Shown: in pieces, positions 17,537 through 27,140 of the stretch
How the letters are laid out: every line of letters begins with the position of its first letter
Position numbering within the stretch: the stretch's first letter is position 1
Translations under genes and position numbers: made by a program
From: Verrucomicrobiota bacterium
GTDB taxonomy: Bacteria > Verrucomicrobiota > Verrucomicrobiia > Verrucomicrobiales > DEV007
Direction of reading: 5' to 3'
Assembly (NCBI GenBank): GCA_020630975.1
Contig: JAHDID010000061.1
Coordinates: forward strand, 1 to 34,448
DNA length: 34,448 nt
The notes under the pieces: generated by a model
Database searches by the model: none
What the model was told of the DNA's origin: nothing
What the model saw: the letters and a program-made list of their open reading frames with translations, nothing else

Positions 17537-18094
17537 TTGAGAGCTTTCGGCATAGGACTGGCTATTGCGTTACTTATCGGTATCGCGATCTACCTCTACT
17601 ACCAGCAGCCCTCAGCAGGCCCCTCTAGTGCGACGCCTGAATTAGCAAAGCCCCAGATCTCAGCTCCTCCCACGCCACTACCACCTAAGGAAACTAGCCC
17701 ACCCGAACCCGCACCAGAGACATCTGAACAGGGTAGCAAGCCCGTCACACGACTCGCAGCTATGGTCGAGCTGACATCTCAGCTGCATCAAAAAGACCAA
17801 GACCCCGCTGAAGATCTCCAAAACCTACAGACTCTTTTGTTTCACTACCGAAAGATCTTCGGCGCTAATCCAGAGGGCGGAGAGAATGTCATCATCACAG
17901 CCAATCTGCTGGGTAAAAACGCCAAACAAATCGCATTTTTTGCCGAACAAACCGATCTCATCAGCCCCTCGGGCGAACTACTGGATAGATGGTCTACCCC
18001 ATATCGTTTCCACCCCCTCTCCGGACAGGAGATGGAAATCATCTCTGCCGGCCCAGATCGCGAATTGTGGACAGATGACGACTTGCGTCTATGA
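17537..18094 (+). CDS. Single-pass membrane protein with pseudopilin-like C-terminus
   Basis: A 185-residue protein translated from a TTG codon, 8 nt after the DUF1501 stop; no in-frame ATG precedes the membrane segment. Residues 3-22 form one hydrophobic helix, followed by a Pro/Ser/Glu-rich linker (about 25-70) and a globular part ending LLDRWSTPYRFHPLSGQEME, then IISAGPD and W-T-D-D-D. The D-x-W-x-T-P-Y...S-A-G-P-D pattern is that of type II secretion major pseudopilins, but the N-terminal prepilin cleavage motif is absent, so it is a pseudopilin-like domain on an anchor. Position makes it the third gene of the DUF1800/DUF1501 operon. Confidence 0.6.
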   Translation: MRAFGIGLAIALLIGIAIYLYYQQPSAGPSSATPELAKPQISAPPTPLPPKETSPPEPAPETSEQGSKPVTRLAAMVELTSQLHQKDQDPAEDLQNLQTLLFHYRKIFGANPEGGENVIITANLLGKNAKQIAFFAEQTDLISPSGELLDRWSTPYRFHPLSGQEMEIISAGPDRELWTDDDLRL

Positions 18095-18142
18095 AGACTC
18101 GCACTACCTAAAAGCACACTTGGACTCACTCGCTTTTAGACA

Positions 18143-19327
18143 ATGAAAAAGATCCCTATCGTAGCTCTCTGCGGCTTTCTCGGCTCGGGCAAGACCACTC
18201 TCTTGCGCCGCTGGCGTCGCGACGAGTCGCTCGCAGATGCCGCCGTGATCGTGCACGACCTCAGCGAGTTTGGCCTAGATGCCGAGCTACTCTCGGGAGA
18301 CGAGGCGACACCGGCAGCCGGTCAGCTCGATGGCAGAGTCGCAGCCCTGCACGGCAGCCACGCCCGCGAGCAACTGCACACCTCTGTAGGCTCTACGCTA
18401 GAGGCTATCTCGGCTCTCACCCCAGCGCCACCTCTGGTGCTCTGCGAGAGCACCGGTGCCGCTCGCCCATGGCCACTCATCAGCGCCCTCACTCAGGATA
18501 GCCGATATGAGCTCAGGCATTTCATCGTCACCGTCGATGCGCTCAATCTCCACCGCGACTTCGCCGATGGCCGGATGCTGACCGGCCAAGCGCCAGCTCC
18601 TGCAGACGGCGCTCTGCAGCAGGCGGCCGAGATCCTCGCCGAGCAGCTCCTGTTTGCCAGCGTGATCATCCTGACCAAGATCGACACCATCGACCAATCC
18701 ATCGTCGATGCGCAGGTCGAGACCCTACAGATGCTCCAACCTCAGGCCGCTATCGGGCTCTCTGCCCAGGCGGGGCTCCATATCCAGCAGCTCGATAGCA
18801 CTCCTGCGCCGAAGCTCAGAGAACTAACCGAGCGCGCAGAGAGATTTGGCCTGACGCAGGAGACCGCCACCCTCGACGATGTCGAGGCGATCGTGCTGCG
18901 CGATCCTCGGCCCTTTCACCCAGAGAGACTGCTCGCAGCCTGCCAAAACCACCTCGGCACCGGTCTCTACCGCACCAAAGGCTACCTCTGGCTAGCCTCT
19001 CGGCCCGGCGATGTACTGCTATGGCAGCAATCCGGCAGCCAGATCGCTCTCGAGCTGACTAGCTACTGGCGCGCCGAGCTAGTGCACAATCGCGATGGCA
19101 AGCTACTCGAAGAGGAAATCGAGATCCTGCAGAAACAACTCGAATCAGAGCACCCAATCTTCGGCGATCGCCACAATGAACTGACTCTGATAGGGCTCGA
19201 GAAAGATCGAGACGCCTTCCACACCGCGCTACTAGATGCGCTCTGTATGGAAGCAGAAATCACCGAGTGGCAAGCTGGCAAAACCTTTCCCGACCCGTGG
19301 CCCAAATCGATCCGGAAGATCGAGTGA
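18143..19327 (+). CDS. COG0523 (CobW/YjiA-type) GTPase lacking the CxCC motif
   Basis: A 394-residue P-loop GTPase. Walker A is GFLGSGKT (11-18), a HDLSEFGLD segment takes the switch I position (38-46), CESTG stands for the usual ESTG (100-104), and TKID replaces NKxD. The CobW C-terminal domain follows ([16 protein letters not shown], then FPDPWP near the end). COG0523 proteins use a G-C-x-C-C motif to bind metal; here that position reads [11 protein letters not shown] (69-79), with no Cys and three His (H70, H73, H79). Such GTPases are metallochaperones or metal insertases, often for zinc. A second paralogue with the intact motif follows directly. The gene starts 48 nt after the anchored protein gene, so it may read from the upstream operon. 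Confidence 0.9.
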   Translation: MKKIPIVALCGFLGSGKTTLLRRWRRDESLADAAVIVHDLSEFGLDAELLSGDEATPAAGQLDGRVAALHGSHAREQLHTSVGSTLEAISALTPAPPLVLCESTGAARPWPLISALTQDSRYELRHFIVTVDALNLHRDFADGRMLTGQAPAPADGALQQAAEILAEQLLFASVIILTKIDTIDQSIVDAQVETLQMLQPQAAIGLSAQAGLHIQQLDSTPAPKLRELTERAERFGLTQETATLDDVEAIVLRDPRPFHPERLLAACQNHLGTGLYRTKGYLWLASRPGDVLLWQQSGSQIALELTSYWRAELVHNRDGKLLEEEIEILQKQLESEHPIFGDRHNELTLIGLEKDRDAFHTALLDALCMEAEITEWQAGKTFPDPWPKSIRKIE

Positions 19328-19336
19328 TACATTCTT

Positions 19337-19357
19337 TAATGCAAGTTATTTGCATCA
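19337..19357. promoter_or_regulatory. Fur/Zur-type operator-like palindrome upstream of COG0523 gene 2
   Basis: TAATGCA (19337-19343) and TGCATCA (19351-19357) match as inverted arms at 6 of 7 positions around a 7-nt centre. The 17-nt core ATGCAAGTTATTTGCAT (19339-19355) matches 15 of 17 positions of the core upstream of the lipoprotein-ABC operon (28723-28739) when both are read toward their genes. Over 27 nt (19336-19362 against 28742-28716) 23 positions agree. It ends 26 nt before the ATG. Zur is the inferred regulator; no zur gene is in the window. Confidence 0.65.
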
Positions 19358-19383
19358 AAGGGGATTTGCCTGATGGTAGCCGC

Positions 19384-20604
<1,221 letters not shown>

Positions 20605-20621
20605 CACCGAGGCGTAGGATC

Positions 20622-20695
20622 GGGTTGCAGAACCCGCTAAAGCAACCCTCTCTACAAAATTGATAAAACTGGACTAACGTTGCTTCACGAGCAAC
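20622..20695. terminator. Two hairpins between convergent genes, possible bidirectional terminator
   Basis: GGGTTGC / GCAACCC (20622-20628 and 20642-20648) form a 7-bp stem with a 13-nt loop. GTTGCT / AGCAAC (20679-20684 and 20690-20695) form a 6-bp stem with a 5-nt loop. They fill the 104-nt gap between the convergent COG0523 and FmdB-like genes. No clear U-tract follows. The related GTTGC cores also suggest REP-like sequence rather than a dedicated terminator. Confidence 0.35.
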
Positions 20696-20708
20696 AGGGA
20701 CCAGGCGC

Positions 20709-20903
20709 TCATCCACCACCGGCAGATCCGCCGGCACTTGATTTGGCTGCGTAGCCAAATCCTCCAGACACTAGGCGCCGTACCGGCACACCTGTGTCAG
20801 GGTGATGAGTGAGCTTATCGTCACTCATGCTCTGCTTTACCTCGAAGCGCTCAGGCTCCTCAGATGCATCTTCTGGTATAGTCTCGTAAACGTAGGTGGG
20901 CAT
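20709..20903 (-). CDS. FmdB-like small protein lacking zinc-ribbon cysteines
   Basis: A 64-residue protein that follows the FmdB family frame: MPTYVYE at the N-terminus, FEVKQSMSDDKLT (20-32), then VPVRRLVSGGFGY and a Gly/Ser-rich tail. In FmdB proteins the ribbon is Y-x-C-x-x-C-G...L-T-x-C-P-x-C-G. Here the first Cys pair is replaced by an acidic insertion (TIPEDASEEPE) and the second pair by H-H-P-D-T-G, so no Cys remains. Cys-less variants exist in planctomycetes and Verrucomicrobiota as I recall. It therefore may be a clade trait rather than a zinc-sparing paralogue, though its position beside a zinc-type GTPase is suggestive. It is convergent with that gene. Confidence 0.75.
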   Translation of the reverse strand: MPTYVYETIPEDASEEPERFEVKQSMSDDKLTHHPDTGVPVRRLVSGGFGYAAKSSAGGSAGGG

Positions 20904-21238
20904 CGGTAGTGGTGATTAGCTGCCTAAAGGTTACCACTACTAGCGTTTTGCGCACCCTCCCATTCCGCAAATTTTTGTCCCCCCAATTAACAGGCGGCAA
21001 ACAGGTTCCAGAAATAATCCGTGTCATCCATGTTCAATCCGTCCAAATCCATGTAAAATTATCAGACTTTGCTATCAAGCAAGAATCGAAAAAGATTAGC
21101 ATGGATTTGACTCCAGAAATCTTTCTTCTTAACACCCGCTGATCCGGAAAGCGGGGTGAAAGCTCCACCGGCATGAATCCCCCGAGCGCCCCAACAAGCT
21201 ATCTTTCAATGCTTTATTCAGATTTCAAAGCTATCTTC
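20904..21238. other. 335-nt gene-free stretch with short repeats
   Basis: I see no convincing gene here. GTAGTGGT / ACCACTAC arms lie within 20905-20945, just upstream of the FmdB-like start. An imperfect tandem repeat follows: AATCCGTGTCATCCATGT at 21016-21033, then AATCCGTCCAAATCCATGT at 21036-21054. CAAATCCATG (21044-21053) is perfectly inverted at 21100-21109. A hairpin with one bulged G, CACCCGCT / AGCGGGGTG, occupies 21133-21158. The 'ATCCGTGTCATCCATGT' phrase looks like a dispersed intergenic repeat. Confidence 0.45.
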
Positions 21239-21679
21239 CTACTTCCTAACTAATCTTGAAGCTCTCATATCTGTAACCACATCGAGGCGTCGAATCAGAA
21301 ACTCACGAGTATCAGGATCAGTTCGGAATAAGTATACCTCTCCTGAATTTGGTTTCCCAGGGGGAATGGTTATACCTTTACTAAGCGATTCAATTGAACG
21401 TCTAATATCTCCAATCGAATCCGATCTGATATGGCCCACACCTTGCGAAGCTAAGTTCGCAGAGATTCTCTCTATACTACCCAAATGACTATCGACGTGC
21501 TCACTAATCCTCTGATCTGCCCAGCGGATTACCCCGATCAGGGAGATGGTCAAAATGGTGATCATAATGATCCATTTCGGATTCCTCAGCATTTTGAGTG
21601 TTTTGCACATTATTATTGTAGTTCTCATCAAGCAAAGGTGCTTCTGTCGAGTTTCGATTATAACGAAGGCACCTATCAT
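21239..21679 (-). CDS. Small membrane protein, hypothetical
   Basis: From ATG 21679 this is 146 residues; internal ATGs at 21628, 21610 and 21592 are alternatives. A hydrophobic segment (about residues 35-52, WIIMITILTISLIGVI) is followed by a predicted helical region (DQRISEHVDSHLGSIERISA) and a soluble C-terminus with E-V-Y-L-F-R-T-D-P. No family was recognised. The region is visibly more A+T-rich than the surrounding genes, which could mean recent acquisition. It is bounded by gene-free stretches on both sides; I see nothing else in 21680-21871. Confidence 0.45.
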   Translation of the reverse strand: MIGAFVIIETRQKHLCLMRTTIIMCKTLKMLRNPKWIIMITILTISLIGVIRWADQRISEHVDSHLGSIERISANLASQGVGHIRSDSIGDIRRSIESLSKGITIPPGKPNSGEVYLFRTDPDTREFLIRRLDVVTDMRASRLVRK

Positions 21680-21871
21680 GGCGCCTTCGGATGTAGGTAG
21701 GGATTTATCGAAATTTCTCCCCTTCCTAAAATTCGGATATTAGAAGATAATAGGTAGAATAAGACGGGAATAGAAGGAGTTCTTTATCAGGTCGTTATGG
21801 GATCACTAAATAAGTGAAATTACATGTAGGATTAGGGGATAGCGTATGCCTGGGATTGGCTTTTTAGATTG

Positions 21872-22540
21872 CTAAAGGAAACCGCTTTTCAATCCTTTTA
21901 TCAAGGCGCTGATCCCTATGATGAGAAATAGCCCTGCGAGAATGATTGAGTTGTGGGTGTTTAGCCACAGCTTCCACTTCTGGAGAATAGCCGCAGTCTT
22001 CTCGCCGCCCAGTTGATTAACGACGACCGGGACCAATACGCCAAGGCTAGCAATCATTGTAAAGCAGCAGACGCTTACCCACTTCGAGCTGTGACTAGCG
22101 ATCATACTAGCTGCGGAGACTGATATCGGCAGATTCTTCACATTGGCGACTACTAGAAATAGCCCCACTCCCAACGACCCCAGAAATCCGATTCGGTTAA
22201 GTGATTGCATCCAGCCCGGAGCCTGAACTACCTCACCTTTTCGGGGGCGCTTTAGCCACAAGCGAAGAGCTAGAATGATGAGAGTCACTCCGAAGCCCAT
22301 TTGAAAGTAAGCGGCTGTGTTGCCAGTTTCACCCGCCGCCCCAGCTATCGATAGCTTGTTAAAAACCGAGCTAGCTACGGTCAAAATTCCAATCAAGCCG
22401 ATCGTCCAGCCGATCAAAAATGCCCAGCCTTTCTGCACACCATTGGCGGACATCATCACCAGGATCACCGCCGCGATCGGGATGGGGCTGATCGTCACTC
22501 CTAGCGCTAAGGGCAGGAGATTGGAAAGGTCTTCGAGCAT
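21872..22540 (-). CDS. GAP-family (Sap/LysE-like) multi-spanning membrane protein
   Basis: A 222-residue protein with six predicted membrane helices. It opens with LLPLALGVTISPIPIAAVIL (9-28), the conserved first-helix pattern (G-x-x-x-S-P-x-P) of the GAP / sulfolipid-addressing protein family within the LysE superfamily. Later features are V-A-N-V-K-N-L-P (about 130-137) and a central basic loop (WLKRPRKGE, about 94-102). Related proteins export amino acids, metals or lipids; the substrate here is unknown. It lies inside the putative metal island, but nothing in its own sequence shows metal binding. The upstream neighbour is a secreted hydrolase, 84 nt away on the same strand. Confidence 0.7.
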   Translation of the reverse strand: MLEDLSNLLPLALGVTISPIPIAAVILVMMSANGVQKGWAFLIGWTIGLIGILTVASSVFNKLSIAGAAGETGNTAAYFQMGFGVTLIILALRLWLKRPRKGEVVQAPGWMQSLNRIGFLGSLGVGLFLVVANVKNLPISVSAASMIASHSSKWVSVCCFTMIASLGVLVPVVVNQLGGEKTAAILQKWKLWLNTHNSIILAGLFLIIGISALIKGLKSGFL

Positions 22541-22624
22541 CGCCTAACTGAGGATAGATTTGAGTTTCGTCAAAGGAATCACATGATTTTCCCGACGCTA
22601 TGAAACCAAGTGCCCCTAACAATC

Positions 22625-23953
22625 TTAATTCGACACCAGACCCGCCGTATTTTCCGCCACCACTCGGTACTGATATGAGCTGCCAGGCTTGGCGTTCTTA
22701 TCCGTGTATTGCATAGGCACCAGTGGTGCCGCAGGTGTGTCGCTATACTGCAGCCCCTGGAAGATAGGTCTACCAAAGCGATTGGTGGCTTTATCGGGGA
22801 CGGTAGCGATTTGCTCGCCGTCGCGGTAGATGATAAATTTGGCCAATCCACTGTCGAGATCGGCTAGAGCATTCCATGTCAGTTGATTGCCAGTGACAGC
22901 CAGGTCCGATACTGGTGGTGGTGGTGACAGGTCTGGGATGTTGGTATCTGCTACATAGTGTTCCCAGGCCCGGGCGATGGCTTCGTTTGGTAGCCAGATG
23001 GATCCTAGTGGATCACCAGAGTAGTTAGCTGCTGGCTGCGCCTTTTTACCGCGCAGAGGAGCGAGCCAGACGGAGTCTGTCGGCATGGGCCTCAGTGCAG
23101 GGCCAGCGGAGTCGGGTAGTCGAGCTGTGAGACAGGCATCCAGCCAGGGGATCGCTAGGTAGCGCTGATTGCCACACTCGTGACTGCTCAGGGGATCGAT
23201 CGCCACACCGAGTAGGCCTCCTTTGCCCCGCATTGCTTTGAAGAAGGCCTGATTCGCTGGCCACACTTTGGAAAATTTACCAGTAGTGACGGTGACGCCT
23301 TCTTTCGTCCCGGGATTGCACATGATAGGCACTTGCAGCGCCGCTTTGGGCAGGGTGTATGGCTTGATGCCTTTGCGATCGGGATTGGCGGCAAATAGAG
23401 GCACGCCAGAGCGCAGCCATGCTGCGGCTACCCGCTCTGGGTGGAGCATGAGCATGCCGCCCGCCCAGTGCCCACCTCCACTGTGTCCCCATAGCGCCCA
23501 TGGTACGCTGGCGAGCTCGGGGTGGCCCGACTGCTCTCCGAGATCTACCAGAGCCTGCTGAAAAACCTCTGCCGATCCATTGCGTGGGTCGCACCACATC
23601 TGGCAATCGGCCTTCTGTGGATGCTCATAGGACGGGCCTAGCAAAGCGCAGTCGTGTTTGCGAGCCAATGCCTGCCAGTGTAGATCAAAGGCAGCTGTCT
23701 GACCCGACTTGCACGAGCCTTCTCCGCAGCCGTGCTGGTGTACGATCACACCACGTAGCTGCTCGACTCCCTCGGGGATCCATACGGTATACTGCACGGG
23801 AAAGATCAGCTCGCCCGGCTCCGCCGAGGCGGCGTAGCGGACTTTGTAGTACGGCGGTTCGATCCCAGGCGGATTGTCGTAGGGGGCCTCCTGGGCTGGC
23901 AGCCAGGTCAGACCGAGTATGAGCCATGCAATAATCCGAGTGATCATCTCCAT
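22625..23953 (-). CDS. Secreted alpha/beta hydrolase (esterase-like) with C-terminal FN3-like domain
   Basis: A 442-residue exported protein. The signal peptide is about residues 1-21 (ending LPAQ-E); ATG 23947 is an alternative start. The hydrolase core has the oxyanion region [11 protein letters not shown] (about 69-79), the nucleophile elbow GHSGGG (about 156-161) and a probable catalytic His in SSHECGN (about 254-260). The core resembles PHB-depolymerase / feruloyl-esterase-type enzymes. After about residue 345 a fibronectin-III-like segment appears (P-P-P-P-V-S-D-L, then [20 protein letters not shown]). It contains several Cys that could form disulfides outside the cytoplasm. The substrate is unknown. 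Confidence 0.75.
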   Translation of the reverse strand: MEMITRIIAWLILGLTWLPAQEAPYDNPPGIEPPYYKVRYAASAEPGELIFPVQYTVWIPEGVEQLRGVIVHQHGCGEGSCKSGQTAAFDLHWQALARKHDCALLGPSYEHPQKADCQMWCDPRNGSAEVFQQALVDLGEQSGHPELASVPWALWGHSGGGHWAGGMLMLHPERVAAAWLRSGVPLFAANPDRKGIKPYTLPKAALQVPIMCNPGTKEGVTVTTGKFSKVWPANQAFFKAMRGKGGLLGVAIDPLSSHECGNQRYLAIPWLDACLTARLPDSAGPALRPMPTDSVWLAPLRGKKAQPAANYSGDPLGSIWLPNEAIARAWEHYVADTNIPDLSPPPPVSDLAVTGNQLTWNALADLDSGLAKFIIYRDGEQIATVPDKATNRFGRPIFQGLQYSDTPAAPLVPMQYTDKNAKPGSSYQYRVVAENTAGLVSN

Positions 23954-24114
23954 TGCCTAACTGATTTCTATGAATCATGGCAATTGAAAACATCCCATCT
24001 TTAGGCTCTTAGAATTGGTTGAACTCTAGTTGCGAAAATACATCCCGGCCGTAATCCTTCGCTACCGAGTGATGAGTGATACCACCTTTAAGGATTCCCA
24101 CTGATCTGACCACT

Positions 24115-25818
24115 ATGAAACGACTGCTGCTGTTCCTGATACCAGTGGTGCTGCTAGGCGGTATCGGTGCTCTGGTGTCGATGCTTTCGGGGAACCGCGC
24201 CGCCCAGCACTACGCCGATGCGAAAAAGATCGATTTCGACCTGCTCGACGAGGCTCGCCCACTGGATCTCATCGATATGAATTTTGACTACCCCGAGCGA
24301 CTCCAGGCGCTGGATGGTCTGCCCGTGAAGATCGTCGGCTTTATGGTGCCCTACGATAGCCTACAGAGTATGCAGCGCTGCATGCTATTCCCCTCCTATG
24401 TGGGGTGTAATTTCTGCACACCTCCCAGCCTGAGCCAAGTACTATACATCCGACAAAAGGACAAAAAAAATGCGCGCTACGACTTCATCGAACCACCATC
24501 GGATGTCACCGGTATCTTGCGACTGCTACGCGAGGAGAGTGAGCACGAGGGTCATCTAGACGGCTTTTACTACGTGATCGACGAGGCTGTCATCACTCCA
24601 CACCTAGGCACCGAGGCGCCGATACCTAGCGGCCATGGCGATCGGAATATGGACCCCACACAGCATAGGCCTGGTGAGCTGAGCGAGGTGTCCCTAGAGA
24701 CTCTGGCCGAGGAGGTGTCGAGCCTGCGCGAGCTAGCACTACTGCGCCCGATCACTTTCGAGCTTGTCCCCGAGAGTCGTCTGCGCGAGCGAGTCCGAGC
24801 TGAGCTGCAGCTAGCCTACCCCACGGCCAGAGGGCAAGCTCTCGTCGAGCTATTCGATCTACTCGGTTTTTTTGAGGAGGAGAATCCCGCTCGCAATTGG
24901 CTAAACCTACAGACTCCACTCTGGCTGGACCAGCGCATCGGCTGGGTCACAGCGGGAGGCACCCGTATCGAGCTGCTCGATACCGTATCGACCGCAGATC
25001 CCTATACCCGCCTAGAGCTGGTCAAATTGATCGCCGAGGCGCTGGTGCAGCAGCATTTCCCCGAGGCCACAGCTCCTATCGCCTGCCACGGCGACGCGCA
25101 GCGAGCCCTCATCGGGCTGCACCAGGGCAATAGCCAACTAGTCGCCTACCGCTACTCGCGTCTGCATAGCATCTCGCCTGCCAGCAGCCCACCAGAGGAG
25201 CTTTTTTCATCATCAGCAGCAGAGCCGAGATTTAGCGACGAGCCTTTATTTACCCAGTGGTTTTATGTGCCCAAAGAGACTGGGCCGTTTTTTGTGGAGG
25301 CACGCACCGGCGCCACAAAGGCGCTATCGCGCATCGATGAGCTATTCGCCACACCACCGCGTACCACCAGAGATCTATTCCGCCCCAAGCGATTCGCTGC
25401 AGCCACAGAGGGAGGCACAGCTATCGAATCCATCCCCACCGACTTTGCCGACCAGCTACTACCCGAGCCACCTCAGCTAGTCGAGAGTTTCGGCCTAGGC
25501 GGGCTCATCCCATGGCTAATGCGCGAAGCCTCCGTCGATCAGGCGAAGACCGTAGCGGGCCAGGTACTCACCGACCGTATGGCACTATGGCAGCTACCGA
25601 AAACTGGCTCACTACTGCTACTAGAGACCCGCTGGCCCGACCAGCACACTGCACGACTCTTTGCCGATAGCATCCCCTGGCACCCTCTCCAGCAGAGCGA
25701 TGTGTCTGAGGTCGGCATGGATCAATATCGTGTCCGACTGCTGCGAGCCACCGATCAGGCGGGACTTGAGCAGTTGGTAAAGGCACTGCGTATGGATGGT
25801 TTGCAACCGACGCGTTGA
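24115..25818 (+). CDS. DUF3299 protein fused to degenerate metalloprotease-like domain
   Basis: A 567-residue protein with an N-terminal hydrophobic anchor (4-23). A DUF3299-like domain follows (about 60-165): VKIVGFMVPYD, FPSYVGCNFCTPPSLSQVLYI with Cys98 and Cys101, and Y-Y-V-I-D. DUF3299 proteins are normally 150-200 aa, so about 400 residues are extra. That part follows a putative metalloprotease family with HELTHALQDQHF, STEQ-x-LHPEKY and GWGGDR-type motifs. Here they read VKLIAEALVQQHF (303-315), PPRTTRDLFRPKRF (414-427) and AGQVLTDRMALW (481-492), so HExxH is lost (K-L-I-A-E). ATG 24115 was chosen for the anchor over GTG 24076. It converges on the ABC operon; DUF3299 genes accompany such ABC systems (Zrg). 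Confidence 0.75.
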   Translation: MKRLLLFLIPVVLLGGIGALVSMLSGNRAAQHYADAKKIDFDLLDEARPLDLIDMNFDYPERLQALDGLPVKIVGFMVPYDSLQSMQRCMLFPSYVGCNFCTPPSLSQVLYIRQKDKKNARYDFIEPPSDVTGILRLLREESEHEGHLDGFYYVIDEAVITPHLGTEAPIPSGHGDRNMDPTQHRPGELSEVSLETLAEEVSSLRELALLRPITFELVPESRLRERVRAELQLAYPTARGQALVELFDLLGFFEEENPARNWLNLQTPLWLDQRIGWVTAGGTRIELLDTVSTADPYTRLELVKLIAEALVQQHFPEATAPIACHGDAQRALIGLHQGNSQLVAYRYSRLHSISPASSPPEELFSSSAAEPRFSDEPLFTQWFYVPKETGPFFVEARTGATKALSRIDELFATPPRTTRDLFRPKRFAAATEGGTAIESIPTDFADQLLPEPPQLVESFGLGGLIPWLMREASVDQAKTVAGQVLTDRMALWQLPKTGSLLLLETRWPDQHTARLFADSIPWHPLQQSDVSEVGMDQYRVRLLRATDQAGLEQLVKALRMDGLQPTR

Positions 25819-25895
25819 ATAGCTAGTTCTGCTAAACCCTGCTAATGAACTAGCGACACGTGGTCATGATAGATGCCGTTGGACTAGTGGTGCCG

Positions 25896-27140
25896 CTAGC
25901 TATCTAGCGAAAGATCGGTGAGCGGTGGTCGACGGTAGGCTGCGATAGCTGGTACAGCCGATGCCACTAGACAGCACAGCGCCATCAGCCCAAAGGCCAT
26001 TAGCTCGGCTCGATCGACTGCCCAGGTAGAAATGACCAGCCCACTGCTCTCACGCAGCCATGAGGCAGCTAGCGCCAGCGTGCCGTGGCCGAGTAGCCAG
26101 CCTAGGCTCAGCCCCATACCACAAAGCAAGCCTCCCTCCAAAAACATAAGTGCGGCCACCTGTCCAGGCCTGGCCCCGAGTGAGCGCAGTATGGCCAGGT
26201 CGCGCCGCCGGCGCTCACCCGACTGGAGCAGAGTCGCCAGCACCGTGAGACACGATACTGCGACCACCGCAGCCGCTACGATCAGCAGAGCCTGCTGCAT
26301 GGGGGCTACGATCCCTTGGTAGAGGCGCATCACCTCGTTCAGCGGGATAGCGGCGATACCGCCGGTCCGCTGGCGGATCTCATCTGCCACAGCCAGCCTC
26401 AGCCCAGGGTAGCGCAGCCGTACTAGCACAGCAGTCGTCTCACGTGGCTTCTTGCGCTTGAGCGTGGCGGTCCCCTGGATGGCCGAGTGCAGCCGATCCT
26501 CGGTCTCGTGGATCAGCCAGACACTCTCTAGCGTGCCAAAGATAGCACGATCCTGCGTGGTCTGAGTCGGCTCGAGTATACCACACACCGTGTAGGGAAA
26601 GTCATCGTGCAGCTCCGAGCCAGGCACTGGCACCAGACCATGGGTACCAGCAAAGCTATCACCTATTCCCAGCCCTGTCGTCCGCGCCACCTCGCTACCT
26701 ATGACTACCTCGAATGGCTCCTCGAAATACCTCCCCTCAGCCAGGACAAAGACAGGCTGCCCATCGCGATCGGTCAGATCGAAAAAATGCACCTCTGTGC
26801 CGACGATCCGATGCCCCTGGTAATTGTCACCTATCCCCAGAGGGGCCGCCCAGCGCACCCGCGAGTCGCGGCGGAGTTTTTCGTAGTCCGAGTAGGGTAT
26901 ATTCCCCGCTGGCACATCGAGGTGATAGATACAGGATAGCACTAGCTGCAGATTCCCCCCCTTGCCCCCTACGACTAGATCGAATAGCGCGGCCTCGCGG
27001 GAAAAAGCGGTCTCCGACTCGCGCTTTAGCACCAGCACTCCGCAGACCAGCGCCGCCCCTAGGCAGATACCGGCTAGGGTCAGCGCTGTCACCGGTAGGC
27101 GCGAGATGACATACCGCCAGGCCATATGACATAGGCTCAT
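25896..27140 (-). CDS. FtsX/MacB-type ABC permease of a Zrg-like system
   Basis: A 414-residue permease with one N-terminal helix (about 15-37), a large extracytoplasmic domain (about 40-270) and three C-terminal helices (about 280-305, 330-355, 370-400), as in MacB/LolE permeases. LVVGGKGGNLQLVLSCIYHL followed by VPAGNIPYSDYEKL (about 55-90) and IGDNYQGHRIVGTE match permeases that accompany DUF2796/DUF3299 proteins in zinc-regulated loci. Its start overlaps the ATPase stop by 4 bp. FtsX-like permeases usually do mechanochemical work on lipoproteins or envelope substrates rather than pumping ions, so direct zinc import should not be assumed. Confidence 0.88.
   Translation of the reverse strand: MSLCHMAWRYVISRLPVTALTLAGICLGAALVCGVLVLKRESETAFSREAALFDLVVGGKGGNLQLVLSCIYHLDVPAGNIPYSDYEKLRRDSRVRWAAPLGIGDNYQGHRIVGTEVHFFDLTDRDGQPVFVLAEGRYFEEPFEVVIGSEVARTTGLGIGDSFAGTHGLVPVPGSELHDDFPYTVCGILEPTQTTQDRAIFGTLESVWLIHETEDRLHSAIQGTATLKRKKPRETTAVLVRLRYPGLRLAVADEIRQRTGGIAAIPLNEVMRLYQGIVAPMQQALLIVAAAVVAVSCLTVLATLLQSGERRRRDLAILRSLGARPGQVAALMFLEGGLLCGMGLSLGWLLGHGTLALAASWLRESSGLVISTWAVDRAELMAFGLMALCCLVASAVPAIAAYRRPPLTDLSLDS

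Noticed and set aside
19267-19383. 39-codon N-terminal extension of the second COG0523 GTPase
   Set aside because: It overlaps the end of the first GTPase gene and would run through the operator; family alignments by eye begin near ATG 19384.
20909-21142. Plus-strand frame of 77 codons
   Set aside because: Covers the repeat-containing intergenic stretch; translation has no family resemblance and the repeats explain the sequence.
21133-21158. Intrinsic terminator
   Set aside because: The stem is short with a bulge and no T-run follows on either strand.
23500-23922. Plus-strand open frame of 140 codons
   Set aside because: Antisense to the secreted hydrolase, whose signal peptide and GHSGGG motif support the minus-strand reading.
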